DNA of 40,081 nucleotides from Phycisphaerae bacterium (GTDB lineage: Bacteria; Planctomycetota; Phycisphaerae; UBA1845; UTPLA1). Both the position numbers and the translations under genes were made by a program. Under the pieces are notes generated by a model. It ran no database searches and was not told the origin of the DNA. It saw nothing but the letters and a program-made list of their open reading frames with translations. The DNA lies in NCBI GenBank assembly GCA_030432035.1, contig JAUIHO010000014.1:1-40081 (forward strand), given 5' to 3'. Shown one piece after another: positions 7,786-15,358 of this stretch; position 1 is the stretch's first letter, and the number at the start of each line of letters is the position of its first letter.

Positions 7786-8776
7786 ATAACGCTGCCGGCA
7801 TCGGCGCGCGTTGCCCCCGCGCCGCTGCTGATAGCGCTTCCCGAATCCATCGCCCTTGTTCATGCGACAATCGGCGCGTTTCGAGGCGCTGGGCGCTGAC
7901 GGGGCCGCCACCGCGGACGACGCCGATGAATTTCTCCCAATCGGGCTCGGTGTACGTCCATTCCTTCGTTTGCGGATCGAGTTTGAGATTCCATTCCGCC
8001 GGAACCGTCAGGCCGAGGTTGAACAGCTTCGGCAAATACTTTTGCAGAAACTCTTGGCGCTGCTGGTCGTTGGTTTTGAGTTTGATGCGCCATTTCATCA
8101 ACTGCTCGGTATGCTTCGATTCTTTATCCGAAGGACCGTGGAACATCATGATCGGTTCCCACCAACGGTTGATGGCGTTCTGCAACATGTCGCGTTGCAG
8201 CTTGGTGCCTGTCGCCATCGAAATGCACATGTCGTAACCGTGCGTGAGGTGGAAAGCTTCTTCGTAGCAGATGCGCTTGAGCGCGCGGGCATACGGACCA
8301 TACGACCCTTCGGCCATCATCTTTTGATTGACGATAGCGGCGGCATCGATCAACCATGCGATGACGCACACATCCGCCCAACTTTCAGCCGGATAGTGAA
8401 ACACGTTCGAGTATTTGGCCTTGCCCGAAATCAACTCGTCGATCATCTCCTCGCGGCTCTTGCCGAGCGTTTCGGCTGCGCGATAGAGCAGTTGACCGTG
8501 ACCGACTTCGTCTTGGACCTTTGCCACCAACGCCATCTTGCGTTTGAGCGATGGCGCGTGACAAATCCAGGTGCCTTCGGGCAGCGCACCGCAAATCTCG
8601 CTATTGGCATGGACATGAATCAGGCGAATGAGTTGCTGACGGTAGGCGTCGGGCATCCAGTCGCCGGCTTCGACCTTGTCGCCGCGCGCGATGCGCGCTT
8701 CGAAGCGTGCCAAGTTTTCTTCGTAACCCGGGTCGCCGGGTTTGTCGTTGCGTTGTCCGAGTACGGTTTGAACCAT
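7784..8776 (-). CDS. paaA: Phenylacetyl-CoA epoxidase catalytic subunit PaaA
   Basis: A 330-residue ferritin-like di-iron oxygenase subunit that epoxidises the ring of phenylacetyl-CoA. The start ATG at 8776 is preceded by GGGAGA at good spacing. Iron-binding helices are visible: [27 protein letters not shown] and [14 protein letters not shown], giving the expected E, ExxH, E and ExxH pattern. The C-terminal region [19 protein letters not shown] is typical of the family. The stop TAG at 7786-7784 takes only its T from the operon; A and G are the first bases of the inserted cassette, so the original end was probably altered slightly (last residues RAPMPAAL). It is the first structural gene after the TetR regulator, 134 bases away. 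Confidence 0.97.
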   Translation of the reverse strand: MVQTVLGQRNDKPGDPGYEENLARFEARIARGDKVEAGDWMPDAYRQQLIRLIHVHANSEICGALPEGTWICHAPSLKRKMALVAKVQDEVGHGQLLYRAAETLGKSREEMIDELISGKAKYSNVFHYPAESWADVCVIAWLIDAAAIVNQKMMAEGSYGPYARALKRICYEEAFHLTHGYDMCISMATGTKLQRDMLQNAINRWWEPIMMFHGPSDKESKHTEQLMKWRIKLKTNDQQRQEFLQKYLPKLFNLGLTVPAEWNLKLDPQTKEWTYTEPDWEKFIGVVRGGGPVSAQRLETRRLSHEQGRWIREALSAAARGQRAPMPAAL

Positions 8777-8807
8777 GTGGGTCTCCCGTGTTGCTTGCCT
8801 ATTTGGT

Positions 8808-8831
8808 GGTGCATCAAGGGATGCACCCTAC
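8808..8831 (-). repeat. REP-like hairpin with GTAG head (copy 1)
   Basis: GGTGCATC-AAGG-GATGCACC is a perfect 8-bp stem with a 4-base loop, followed by CTAC. Read on the minus strand it is GTAG followed by the hairpin, which is the layout of REP sequences mobilised by RAYT (TnpA_REP) proteins. Related copies are at 31859-31882 and 38055-38078. It lies between the TetR gene and paaA. Confidence 0.75.
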
Positions 8832-8835
8832 GTTT

Positions 8836-8894
8836 CACCGGTCGCGAACCGGCGGAGTATTCAGAACACCGGTTGCAAACCGGTGCCACAGCGC
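8836..8894. repeat. Dispersed CACCGGTT-hairpin repeats, two copies
   Basis: The second copy, CACCGGTTGCAAACCGGTG at 8867-8885 followed by CCACAGCG, is identical in its hairpin to two of the three copies at 39574-39668. The first copy (8836-8852, core ACCGGTCGCGAACCGG) is a degenerate version. The stem is 8 bp with a 3-base loop. They fill the gap between the TetR gene and paaA. Confidence 0.8.
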
Positions 8895-8910
8895 GGCCTG
8901 CGCCACAGCG

Positions 8911-9495
8911 CTACACCGTGCGGCGTTTGATGCCGTCGAGGATGTAATCCGCCATCATCGCGCCGACCTCTTCGGCAGTCATCGGACCATCGGGCCGATA
9001 CCACGTGAAGAGATAATTCAACGATGACAAAATAAAGCGCGACACGCTGGCGGCGTCGGTCGCTGCCAACACGCGATCGCGAATGCCTTGCTCGACCATG
9101 TCGCGCCACAGCGCTTCATATTCATCGCGGAGCTTGGTGACTTCTTTGCGTCGTTCGTCGCCCAAGTGCCGCCATTCGACGATGTACACAGCCGCGGCAT
9201 CGAGATCGTTCGTGACGACTTCGATGTGTGCAATAACGGCTTTGCGAAGCTTGTTGAGGATCGGCGCGTCCGCATTAACGACTGGTCGCAGTGACGCGAA
9301 GAACCGATCGGCCGCGTCGCTGACGACGGCCCAAAGCAATTCATCTTTCGACGCGAAATGCGAATAGAGACTGCCGCCCTGTATGCCGATCCGCTCGGCG
9401 ATATCCCGCACGCTAGTGGCGTGATACCCCTGCTCGCAAAAGAGCTTGGCGGCGGCCTGGCGGGCCTCGTCCTTCTTGGTCACTGTCAGCGACAT
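8911..9495 (-). CDS. TetR-family regulator, probably of the paa genes
   Basis: A 194-residue regulator. The ATG at 9495 is preferred because AAGGA sits 7 bases upstream; an in-frame GTG at 9516 lies before that site and inside the operator. The N-terminal helix-turn-helix is clear (AAAKLFCEQGYHATSVRDIA then GGSLYSHFASKDELLWAVV). The C-terminal ligand domain, ending TWYRPDGPMTAEEVGAMMAD, resembles acyl-CoA-responsive members such as those controlling fatty-acid or phenylacetate catabolism. It lies directly upstream of paaA in the same direction and an inverted repeat overlaps its own promoter region. I infer autoregulation and control of paaABCD with phenylacetyl-CoA or another acyl-CoA as effector. 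The ligand is a guess from context. Confidence 0.85.
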   Translation of the reverse strand: MSLTVTKKDEARQAAAKLFCEQGYHATSVRDIAERIGIQGGSLYSHFASKDELLWAVVSDAADRFFASLRPVVNADAPILNKLRKAVIAHIEVVTNDLDAAAVYIVEWRHLGDERRKEVTKLRDEYEALWRDMVEQGIRDRVLAATDAASVSRFILSSLNYLFTWYRPDGPMTAEEVGAMMADYILDGIKRRTV

Positions 9496-9516
9496 TGCGG
9501 ATTCCTTATTGGGCAC

Positions 9517-9536
9517 CCTAACGAGCGCTTGTTAGG
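9517..9536. promoter_or_regulatory. Probable TetR operator, 20-bp inverted repeat
   Basis: CCTAACGAGCGCTTGTTAGG is an inverted repeat with a single mismatched pair, centred 31 bases upstream of the TetR-gene start codon. Size, symmetry and position fit the binding site of the adjacent regulator. I did not find a second copy in front of paaA, hpd or hmgA. Confidence 0.8.
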
Positions 9537-9642
9537 AATATAGGGTATTTTCGCCGAATCCGTCAACGAAAATCCGTGATCGGACCTTTATGGGCGGCAA
9601 ATCCCTTGAAATCGCCCTCTCACGTCGCTAAAACATAACCCT

Positions 9643-10002
9643 ATGGTTATTAAAAACTCGATCAATTTGGACGACGTCTTCGCCGCGCTCGCTGACTCCA
9701 CCCGCCGCGGCATGCTCGAACGCCTGTCGCGCGGTCCGGCCAATATCAGCACGTTGGCCGACGGCTACGCGATGTCGCAACCGGCAATCTCGAAGCACAT
9801 GCGCGTGCTCGAAAAAGCCGGGCTCATTCACCGTGAAAAGCAAGGCCGCGAAGTGCGCGTTTCGGTTAACACCCGAACCGTCGAGCATGCGCGCGACTGG
9901 ATTGCTTACTACACCCGCTTTTGGAAACAACAGTTCGACGCGGTCGAGCAATATCTGGATCAACACAACTTGAAAAACCCACCGACCGAGGAGCAGCCAT
10001 GA
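9643..10002 (+). CDS. ArsR-family winged-helix transcriptional regulator
   Basis: A 119-residue DNA-binding protein. It has the ArsR layout: FAALADSTRRGMLERLSRG at the first helix, the recognition segment YAMSQPAISKHMRVLEKAGL, and the wing IHREKQGREVRVSVN. It lacks the cysteine metal-binding motif (CxC) of metal sensors. The C-terminal extension VEHARDWIAYYTRFWKQQF is typical of ArsR proteins paired with an SRPBCC/AHSA1 gene, as here: the next gene overlaps its stop codon by 4 bases (ATGA). The pair is divergent from the TetR gene. The signal it senses is unknown; it most likely controls its own operon. Confidence 0.92.
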   Translation: MVIKNSINLDDVFAALADSTRRGMLERLSRGPANISTLADGYAMSQPAISKHMRVLEKAGLIHREKQGREVRVSVNTRTVEHARDWIAYYTRFWKQQFDAVEQYLDQHNLKNPPTEEQP

Positions 10003-10466
10003 GTACCGACGCCCACTTTGAAGACGGCACGTTAACGATGACGCGCGTTTACGACGCACCGCAGCAGACAGTGTTTAACGCGTGGGTACAAACGCAAAAG
10101 GTCGAGCAATGGTGGGGATGCGAACAGACGACGAACGTCAAGTCGGAAATCGAATGCAACGTCGGCGGCAAGTTTAATCATGTGATGACGATCGAAGGCG
10201 CTGGCGAGTTCCCCATGCACGCGCGATTCGTCGAGTTCGACCCGCCCCACCGCTTGGCGTATGAAGTGCCGGGCAACGAACACATGCCGCAGACCATGCT
10301 CGTGACCGTCGAGTTTCGGGCCATTGGGAATCAGACGGAAGTGAAACTCGTGCACAACAAGCTGCCAGACACACTTAGTGATATCGTCAAAGGCGGCTGG
10401 ACGGCGGCGCTGCGGAAGTTGGGAGAATTGCTGCAGCGGGAAACGGCGGGATCTAATTTAGATTGA
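9999..10466 (+). CDS. SRPBCC / AHSA1-domain protein
   Basis: A 155-residue soluble protein of the START-like helix-grip fold. Recognisable features are the N-terminal TMTRVYDAPQQTVFNAWV, KVEQWWGCEQTT, CNVGGKFNHVM and the last long helix GGWTAALRKLGELL, which is the family's terminal helix. Such proteins bind hydrophobic ligands in a central cavity; many are encoded next to ArsR regulators, with unknown physiological ligands. Start ATG 9999 overlaps the ArsR stop codon (ATGA) with GAGGAG 5 bases upstream, so the two are translationally coupled. A strong terminator follows. Confidence 0.92.
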   Translation: MSTDAHFEDGTLTMTRVYDAPQQTVFNAWVQTQKVEQWWGCEQTTNVKSEIECNVGGKFNHVMTIEGAGEFPMHARFVEFDPPHRLAYEVPGNEHMPQTMLVTVEFRAIGNQTEVKLVHNKLPDTLSDIVKGGWTAALRKLGELLQRETAGSNLD

Positions 10467-10484
10467 TTACAACGCGGAGATGAA

Positions 10485-10517
10485 AAAGGCCGAGTCGCAT
10501 TGAACGACTCGGCCTTT
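10485..10517. terminator. Bidirectional terminator hairpin
   Basis: A 13-bp perfect stem (AAAGGCCGAGTCG at 10485-10497, its complement at 10505-10517) with a 7-base loop stands between two convergent genes, the SRPBCC gene ending at 10466 and the ParA-fusion gene ending at 10542. A and T runs are only 3-5 bases long, but position and stem strength support a shared terminator. Confidence 0.85.
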
Positions 10518-10541
10518 GAAGTTTCCGATCGGCTTGAAAAA

Positions 10542-11945
10542 CTACCCCGCGATCTCCACCACATTATTCAACTCGCCATACGGGTTGAGTTCGACGTTGT
10601 GGTTCTCAGGGTCATTGCGCCATTCGCCATCGATGACGTAGCGATATTGATAGCGCCCCGGGCGCAACGGGAGTTTGATTTGGAACATATCGCGATCGAC
10701 GTGTTGCAGCGGCGTGCGGTCGGGGTTCCAGTCGTTGAAGTCGCCGGCGAGTTGCACGCGGTTGGCATTGCCCACGCGGATCACAAACAGACAGCCATCA
10801 TCCAACGCCATCGGGCCGTAGATGCGGTCGATCTTTCGCGCGGTTTCCGCCGGATCATGAACCGGTCGTTGCGGGTCGGTTGCGACGGCCACCGGCTGCG
10901 AGGCCGCTTCCTTTGTTTCGACGCCGGCCACGTTTCCACTCGCTGCGGGCGTTTGCGTTGCTTTGTTTTCGTCGCTCTTCGTTTCGTGTAGCGGGCGACC
11001 GGGGCCGATGAGCGTTTGGCTCGTCGCGAGCAATTGGCTGGCGTCGGCGGCAAGTTGATCGGCGCGTGTCATCAGCGACTGTTGCTCGGGCGTGAGCGAC
11101 TTGGCTTGTTGCTGTTGGGCCTTGATCTTGTCGGTGCCTGGGTCGAGCACGATCGTCGGCTTGGTTGCCGTCGCGGCTTCGTTGAGCGCGATCACTTCGC
11201 GGGCAAACTTGACGAAGTCGCGGCAACCGCTGCTGGCCGGGTCGTATTCGGTAATGGGTTGGCCGAGACTGGCGCTTTCCTTCAACTTGGTGTTGAAGTT
11301 GATAAACGTCGAGAACATCGCGTCGCCGTGGCGCTTGCGCATCTCGGAAAGAATCTCGCGAGCGAGCTTGGTGCGCACGTCGTAGTGGTTCGCCAAGATG
11401 CGCAGCGTTAAGGGACGCTGCCATTGATCGCGACGCTGTCGAATCGTATCGAGCTGCTTCGAGAGACCGTGCAGCGAGAAGTACCCCGTATCGACCGGCA
11501 CGATGACTTCGTCGGCGGCGTAAAGGGCCGAGTCCGTCAGGAAGCCGGGCGTGGGCGGCGTATCGATGATGACGTAGTCGTATTTGTCGCGGACGGATTC
11601 GAGGGCGGCGTGCAGACGGACTTCGCGATCCTGCACGGCTGCCAATTCACGCTCGAGCCGCGACAGATCGGTCTTGGAGGGGATCAGGTCGAAGTTGCTG
11701 GAGATTTGCCACGTGACGCGGGACAGATCGGGCGGCGTGTCACCGCAGGGTTCCGCGAGGATGTCGGTCACACTGGTCTCGATTTGCTCTTCGGGCACGG
11801 CCAAGCCCAACGCGAGATGGGACTGGGGATCGAGATCGACGGCAACGGTGCGGCGGCCTTCCCGGGCCAAACATGCTGCCAAGTTAATGGAGACGGTGGT
11901 TTTGCCGCATCCGCCCTTCTGGTTCGCAATCGCAATCGTCCTCAT
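10542..11945 (-). CDS. ParA-type ATPase fused to a C-terminal CBM48/AMPK glycogen-binding domain
   Basis: A 467-residue fusion protein. Residues 1-255 are a ParA/Soj ATPase: deviant Walker A KGGCGKTT at 10-17, DLDPQSHLALGL (Walker A'), and YDYVIIDTPP (Walker B). Residues about 256-385 are a low-complexity linker rich in Ala, Gln, Thr and Lys with a possible short helix (LTPEQQSLMTRADQLAADAS). Residues 386-467 match the AMPK/CBM48 early-set domain, with GDFNDWNPDRTPLQ at 401 and RYQYRYVIDGEWRNDP at 431. ParA proteins position DNA or protein cargo by dynamic ATP-dependent binding to nucleoid; CBM48 binds alpha-glucans. The combination suggests a ParA system acting on glycogen or on a glucan-bound cargo. 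No ParB or parS is adjacent. Frame is continuous across both parts, so it is a real fusion. Confidence 0.9.
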   Translation of the reverse strand: MRTIAIANQKGGCGKTTVSINLAACLAREGRRTVAVDLDPQSHLALGLAVPEEQIETSVTDILAEPCGDTPPDLSRVTWQISSNFDLIPSKTDLSRLERELAAVQDREVRLHAALESVRDKYDYVIIDTPPTPGFLTDSALYAADEVIVPVDTGYFSLHGLSKQLDTIRQRRDQWQRPLTLRILANHYDVRTKLAREILSEMRKRHGDAMFSTFINFNTKLKESASLGQPITEYDPASSGCRDFVKFAREVIALNEAATATKPTIVLDPGTDKIKAQQQQAKSLTPEQQSLMTRADQLAADASQLLATSQTLIGPGRPLHETKSDENKATQTPAASGNVAGVETKEAASQPVAVATDPQRPVHDPAETARKIDRIYGPMALDDGCLFVIRVGNANRVQLAGDFNDWNPDRTPLQHVDRDMFQIKLPLRPGRYQYRYVIDGEWRNDPENHNVELNPYGELNNVVEIAG

Positions 11946-12487
11946 GCGATATAGCCCTATCTTTTTGTTTTCGCTGCACTTAGCGAAATGGGTTTGAATA
12001 TGAGTGATCGCCGGTCCCCGGCGAAAAGTTCAGCCGATAATCATTGTTCGGCCTGCCAATATTGCGCCCTTGAGTTTTTATAGGACAAACCGATTTTCGC
12101 AAGGGTAGAAATCGATCTTTTTTTGACATTGAGGGGCGCTTTTTGGGCTTTGGCAGTATTGGGACCGCGGGCGAGTCGGCTGGGTTGGGAATGTGACGGG
12201 CTCGTGAGATTTTTTGCGGTTGTGTCGGCGAGGGCAATGTTGGGATAGGTGCGGAGGTGGAAAACGGCTGCGCGACGGGCCAATCCTGCCGGTCTCGGCA
12301 GTGGCGCGGGATGAAACCCTTACCCTAACCCTCAGCTAAACGACTCCATAACCCTATTACATGATACGACTACTGCCACACCGCGATGGCTACCATCTAT
12401 TTGGCGATCAAAAGCGATGTCGATAACTCGCCGCATATTCGGTGGTTTACTTGCCGCCCATCGGCCAACAATTAGCATGCTGCGTTA
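11946..12487. other. 542-base gap between the ParA-fusion gene and hldE
   Basis: The two neighbours are divergent, so both promoters should be here. Open frames on the minus strand across 11980-12283 have proline- and lysine-rich translations without a ribosome site and I do not accept them. A TTGACA-like hexamer at about 12123-12128 has no matching -10 at standard spacing. I see no repeat, tRNA or terminator. Confidence 0.5.
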
Positions 12488-14008
12488 ATGAACTGGGAAT
12501 CCCTATTAGATCGACTCGATCAGATCGACGGCCGCCGCATTTTGGTGCTGGGCGACTTCATGCTCGACCATTACCTCTACGGCGATGCCGAGCGTATCAG
12601 CCCTGAGGCCCCCGTCCCCGTGTTGCGGATGCAGCGGGAGGAATCGGCCCTCGGCGGTGCAGGCTCGGTCGCGGCCAACGTGGCAGCGCTCGGTGCGACG
12701 CCGATTTGCGTCGGCGTGATCGGCATGGGCGTCGATGGCGAAACGCTGGCAAAGCTGCTCGAACAAGCCGGTGCCGATATCAGCGGGTTGGTGCGCAGCT
12801 CGCAACGGCGCACCACGCGCAAGACGCGTATCGTGGGTTTGGCCCAACATCGACATCGACAGCAGTTGATGCGTTTTGACGAAGAATCGCGCGAGCCGCT
12901 GGATGAAAAGACGGCCAAGCTGGTCGTTGGCGAATTGAAACGGCATCTCGGTTCGTGCGATGCCGTGTGTATCGAAGATTACAACAAGGGCGTTGTGACG
13001 CCGAAGATTGCGAGCACGCTGATCGGCCACGCGCACGACGCGAAAGTCCCGGTGTTGGTCGACCCCGCCCCGCTCGATGAATACGACAAATACGCAGGCG
13101 CGTCGATCATCACGCCGAACCGCACGGAAACGGAACGACTGATTCGCCGCCGATTGACGAGCATTGAAGACGTCGAGAAACACAAGGTCGATATTTTGAA
13201 GTCGGCAAAAACGCAACGGGTTTGCGTCACGCTGGATGCAGAGGGGGCGGCGCTGATCGGTCGCGATGGATACTTCGCGCATATCCCCACGCGGAAGCGA
13301 GATGTGTATGACGTCACCGGCGCAGGCGACGAAGTGCTGGCAGCGCTGGCCGTCGGTATTGCTGCCGGTTGCGAAGACGACGAAGCGATCGCGTTGGCCA
13401 ATATCGCGGGCGGGTTGGAAGTCGAGAAATTCGGTTGCGTGCCGATTACGCGCGACGAAGTCGTCGGCGAAATCCTGCTCGAGCATCATCAAGCGTTGGG
13501 CAAGGTGCGCACGCTGGATCAACTGTTGCCGGAACTCAAACGACGGCGCAGTGCAAAGGAAAAGGTCGCTTACACCAACGGCTGCTTTGATATTTTGCAC
13601 GCGGGACACGCTGCAACGTTCGCTTACTGCAAAGAGCATGCGGACATTTTGGTCGTAGGCGTAAACTCCGACGAATCCGTAAAGCGACTGGGCAAGGGCG
13701 ATGGTCGCCCGTTTGTGAATGAAGCGGATCGCGCGGCCCTATTGGCGGCGATGGGCGATGTCGATTACGTCGTGATCTTCGATGACGATACGCCGACGGC
13801 ACACATCGAAGCGATTCATCCCGACTATTTGGCAAAAGGCGGCGAGTACGACAAGAGCGGCGTCGTGGGTCACGAAATCGTCGAAGCATACGGCGGCGAA
13901 ATCTTGCTGGTGCCGATGCGTGAAGGCCTAAGCACCAGCGCGATTGCCGAGCGCGTGAAGCAATCCTCCGTGGGCGCCGTCGCGCATGCCGCAAAGGCGG
14001 ATCGTTAA
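12488..14008 (+). CDS. hldE: Bifunctional heptose 7-phosphate kinase / heptose 1-phosphate adenylyltransferase
   Basis: A 506-residue two-domain enzyme of ADP-heptose synthesis for lipopolysaccharide core. Residues 1-330 are the PfkB-family kinase: LVLGDFMLDHYLYGDAERIS, PEAPVPVL, GGAGSVAANVAALG near 56, and the catalytic DVTGAGDEVLAAL near 278. Residues about 355-500 are the cytidylyltransferase-like domain: YTNGCFDILHAGHAA near 363, with the HxGH nucleotide motif, then GVNSDESVKRLGKGDGRP and DYLAKGGEYD. Domain order and length match HldE. The presence of heptose synthesis implies an LPS-type outer membrane. A glycosyltransferase gene follows with only one base between in the preferred reading, so the two are likely cotranscribed. 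Confidence 0.96.
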   Translation: MNWESLLDRLDQIDGRRILVLGDFMLDHYLYGDAERISPEAPVPVLRMQREESALGGAGSVAANVAALGATPICVGVIGMGVDGETLAKLLEQAGADISGLVRSSQRRTTRKTRIVGLAQHRHRQQLMRFDEESREPLDEKTAKLVVGELKRHLGSCDAVCIEDYNKGVVTPKIASTLIGHAHDAKVPVLVDPAPLDEYDKYAGASIITPNRTETERLIRRRLTSIEDVEKHKVDILKSAKTQRVCVTLDAEGAALIGRDGYFAHIPTRKRDVYDVTGAGDEVLAALAVGIAAGCEDDEAIALANIAGGLEVEKFGCVPITRDEVVGEILLEHHQALGKVRTLDQLLPELKRRRSAKEKVAYTNGCFDILHAGHAATFAYCKEHADILVVGVNSDESVKRLGKGDGRPFVNEADRAALLAAMGDVDYVVIFDDDTPTAHIEAIHPDYLAKGGEYDKSGVVGHEIVEAYGGEILLVPMREGLSTSAIAERVKQSSVGAVAHAAKADR

Positions 14009-14009
14009 C

Positions 14010-14735
14010 GTGGCCGAACGCCTGTCATCGCTGTCGATCTTTTTTCCGTTCTATAACGAAGAAGCCAACATCGAGCGTGTGGCGACAGCGGCGTTGGAAG
14101 CCGCGCCGCGCTTTGCCGAAAAGTTCGAGATCATTCTCGTAAACGATGGCAGCCTCGATCGGACGGCGGAGATTGCCGACCGCCTCGCCGAATCATCCGA
14201 GCATGTGGTGGCCGTGCATAACCGCCCCAACATCGGCTACGGCGGTGCGCTGCGAAAAGGTTTCGAGACGGCTCAATACGAGTACATCTTCTTCAGTGAC
14301 GGCGACGGTCAATTCGATATCAACGAACTCGACAAGTTGATCGCCTTGATGGACAAGACCGACCTGGCGGTTGGTTACCGTGCGAAGCGCGCGGATACGT
14401 GGATGCGAAATTTCAACGCTTGGGGATGGCGTTGCCTGATTCGCCTGCTGTTCGGCCTCAAGGTGCGCGACATCGACTGTGCGTTTAAGTTGTTGCCGGC
14501 TCGGCTGTTCGACGACATCGAACTCAAATCCGACGGTGCGATGATCAGCGCCGAGCTGCTGGCAAAAGCGAAATACAAGGGGTATCGCATACGCGAGACG
14601 GCCATTTCGCATTATCCGCGGACGGCGGGTGATTCGACTGGGGCCAATTTGCGGGTCATTTTGAAGGCTTTCCGCGAGTTGTTTAAAATGCGACGGGAAA
14701 TTCGCCGCGAAGGCCTGCCAAACTCGGATTCCTAA
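14010..14735 (+). CDS. Glycosyltransferase family 2, polyprenyl-phosphate sugar transferase-like
   Basis: A 241-residue GT-A fold enzyme. Motifs are SIFFPFYNEEANIERV at the start, IILVNDGSLDRT, the metal-binding FFSDGDGQFDINEL, and DIDCAFKLLPARLFDDI. This pattern resembles dolichol- or undecaprenyl-phosphate mannose/glucose synthases, but no C-terminal membrane helices are present, so it is probably peripheral. The GTG at 14010, one base after the hldE stop, is preferred; an ATG at 13986 inside hldE is the alternative and would add eight residues. Coupling to hldE suggests a role in LPS or envelope glycan assembly. Donor and acceptor cannot be deduced. Confidence 0.85.
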   Translation: MAERLSSLSIFFPFYNEEANIERVATAALEAAPRFAEKFEIILVNDGSLDRTAEIADRLAESSEHVVAVHNRPNIGYGGALRKGFETAQYEYIFFSDGDGQFDINELDKLIALMDKTDLAVGYRAKRADTWMRNFNAWGWRCLIRLLFGLKVRDIDCAFKLLPARLFDDIELKSDGAMISAELLAKAKYKGYRIRETAISHYPRTAGDSTGANLRVILKAFRELFKMRREIRREGLPNSDS

Positions 14736-14864
14736 CGGCGAGAAGCCCCATAAAGTGAATCGACCCGCCAAAAATCGCGCGTTGCAGCGGCGATGCCGGT
14801 AATATGATTAGATGGAACAGGTCTGGTAAATGACGTCGCGTACGTTTTGGGGAGCTAAGCGACT

Positions 14865-15299
14865 ATGAAATCGATGCGAGTATTCTGCGGTCTGTTGACG
14901 ATGGTGATGGCAGCCGGATGGATCGGTTGCGATTCGTCGGTGCACAACAACGCCGAGGCGGTGGTCGCGAACGACGGCCTGATGCCGGTCGGCGATTCGT
15001 TGATCGACGATCAAGGTAAAGTCAGCGTGGACATGACGTACGTTGCCGATCAGGCAACGATCAAAGATGTGCCGAACCGCACCGTCTCTTATGAGCCGCT
15101 GGCAAGCTTTCGCAAGGCCGACGACTACGTGTATATCCCCGGAGCCGCGCTAACGAAATCGACCGACGGCGGTAGCTCAATGGCCGCCGCGACGCCAAGT
15201 GATGACGAGAACAAGTCTGACGAAAGCGGCGAGAAGAGCGGATCGATCTGGGGCAAGATCAGCGGCGGTTTGAAGCAGTTGACGGGCGGCGGCAAGTAA
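14865..15299 (+). CDS. Putative lipoprotein of unknown function
   Basis: A 144-residue protein with a lipoprotein signal: positive start MKSMR, hydrophobic stretch, then lipobox WIGC with Cys22. The mature part is short and has no domain I recognise; it contains YVADQATIKDVPNRTVSYEP and a Ser/Asp/Lys-rich linker, ending GGLKQLTGGGK. GGGGAG lies about 10 bases before the ATG. It stands alone between the glycosyltransferase and a zinc-ribbon protein gene on the same strand. I have no functional assignment. Confidence 0.75.
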   Translation: MKSMRVFCGLLTMVMAAGWIGCDSSVHNNAEAVVANDGLMPVGDSLIDDQGKVSVDMTYVADQATIKDVPNRTVSYEPLASFRKADDYVYIPGAALTKSTDGGSSMAAATPSDDENKSDESGEKSGSIWGKISGGLKQLTGGGK

Positions 15300-15358
15300 G
15301 CCGAGCGAACGAATCCTGCTAGAAGTATTCGCATCGATCACGTACCCTTATCGTCGTG

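Noticed and set aside
12320..12360. CCCTAACCC-like telomere-type motif
   Set aside because: Only two imperfect copies in unremarkable sequence; no array.
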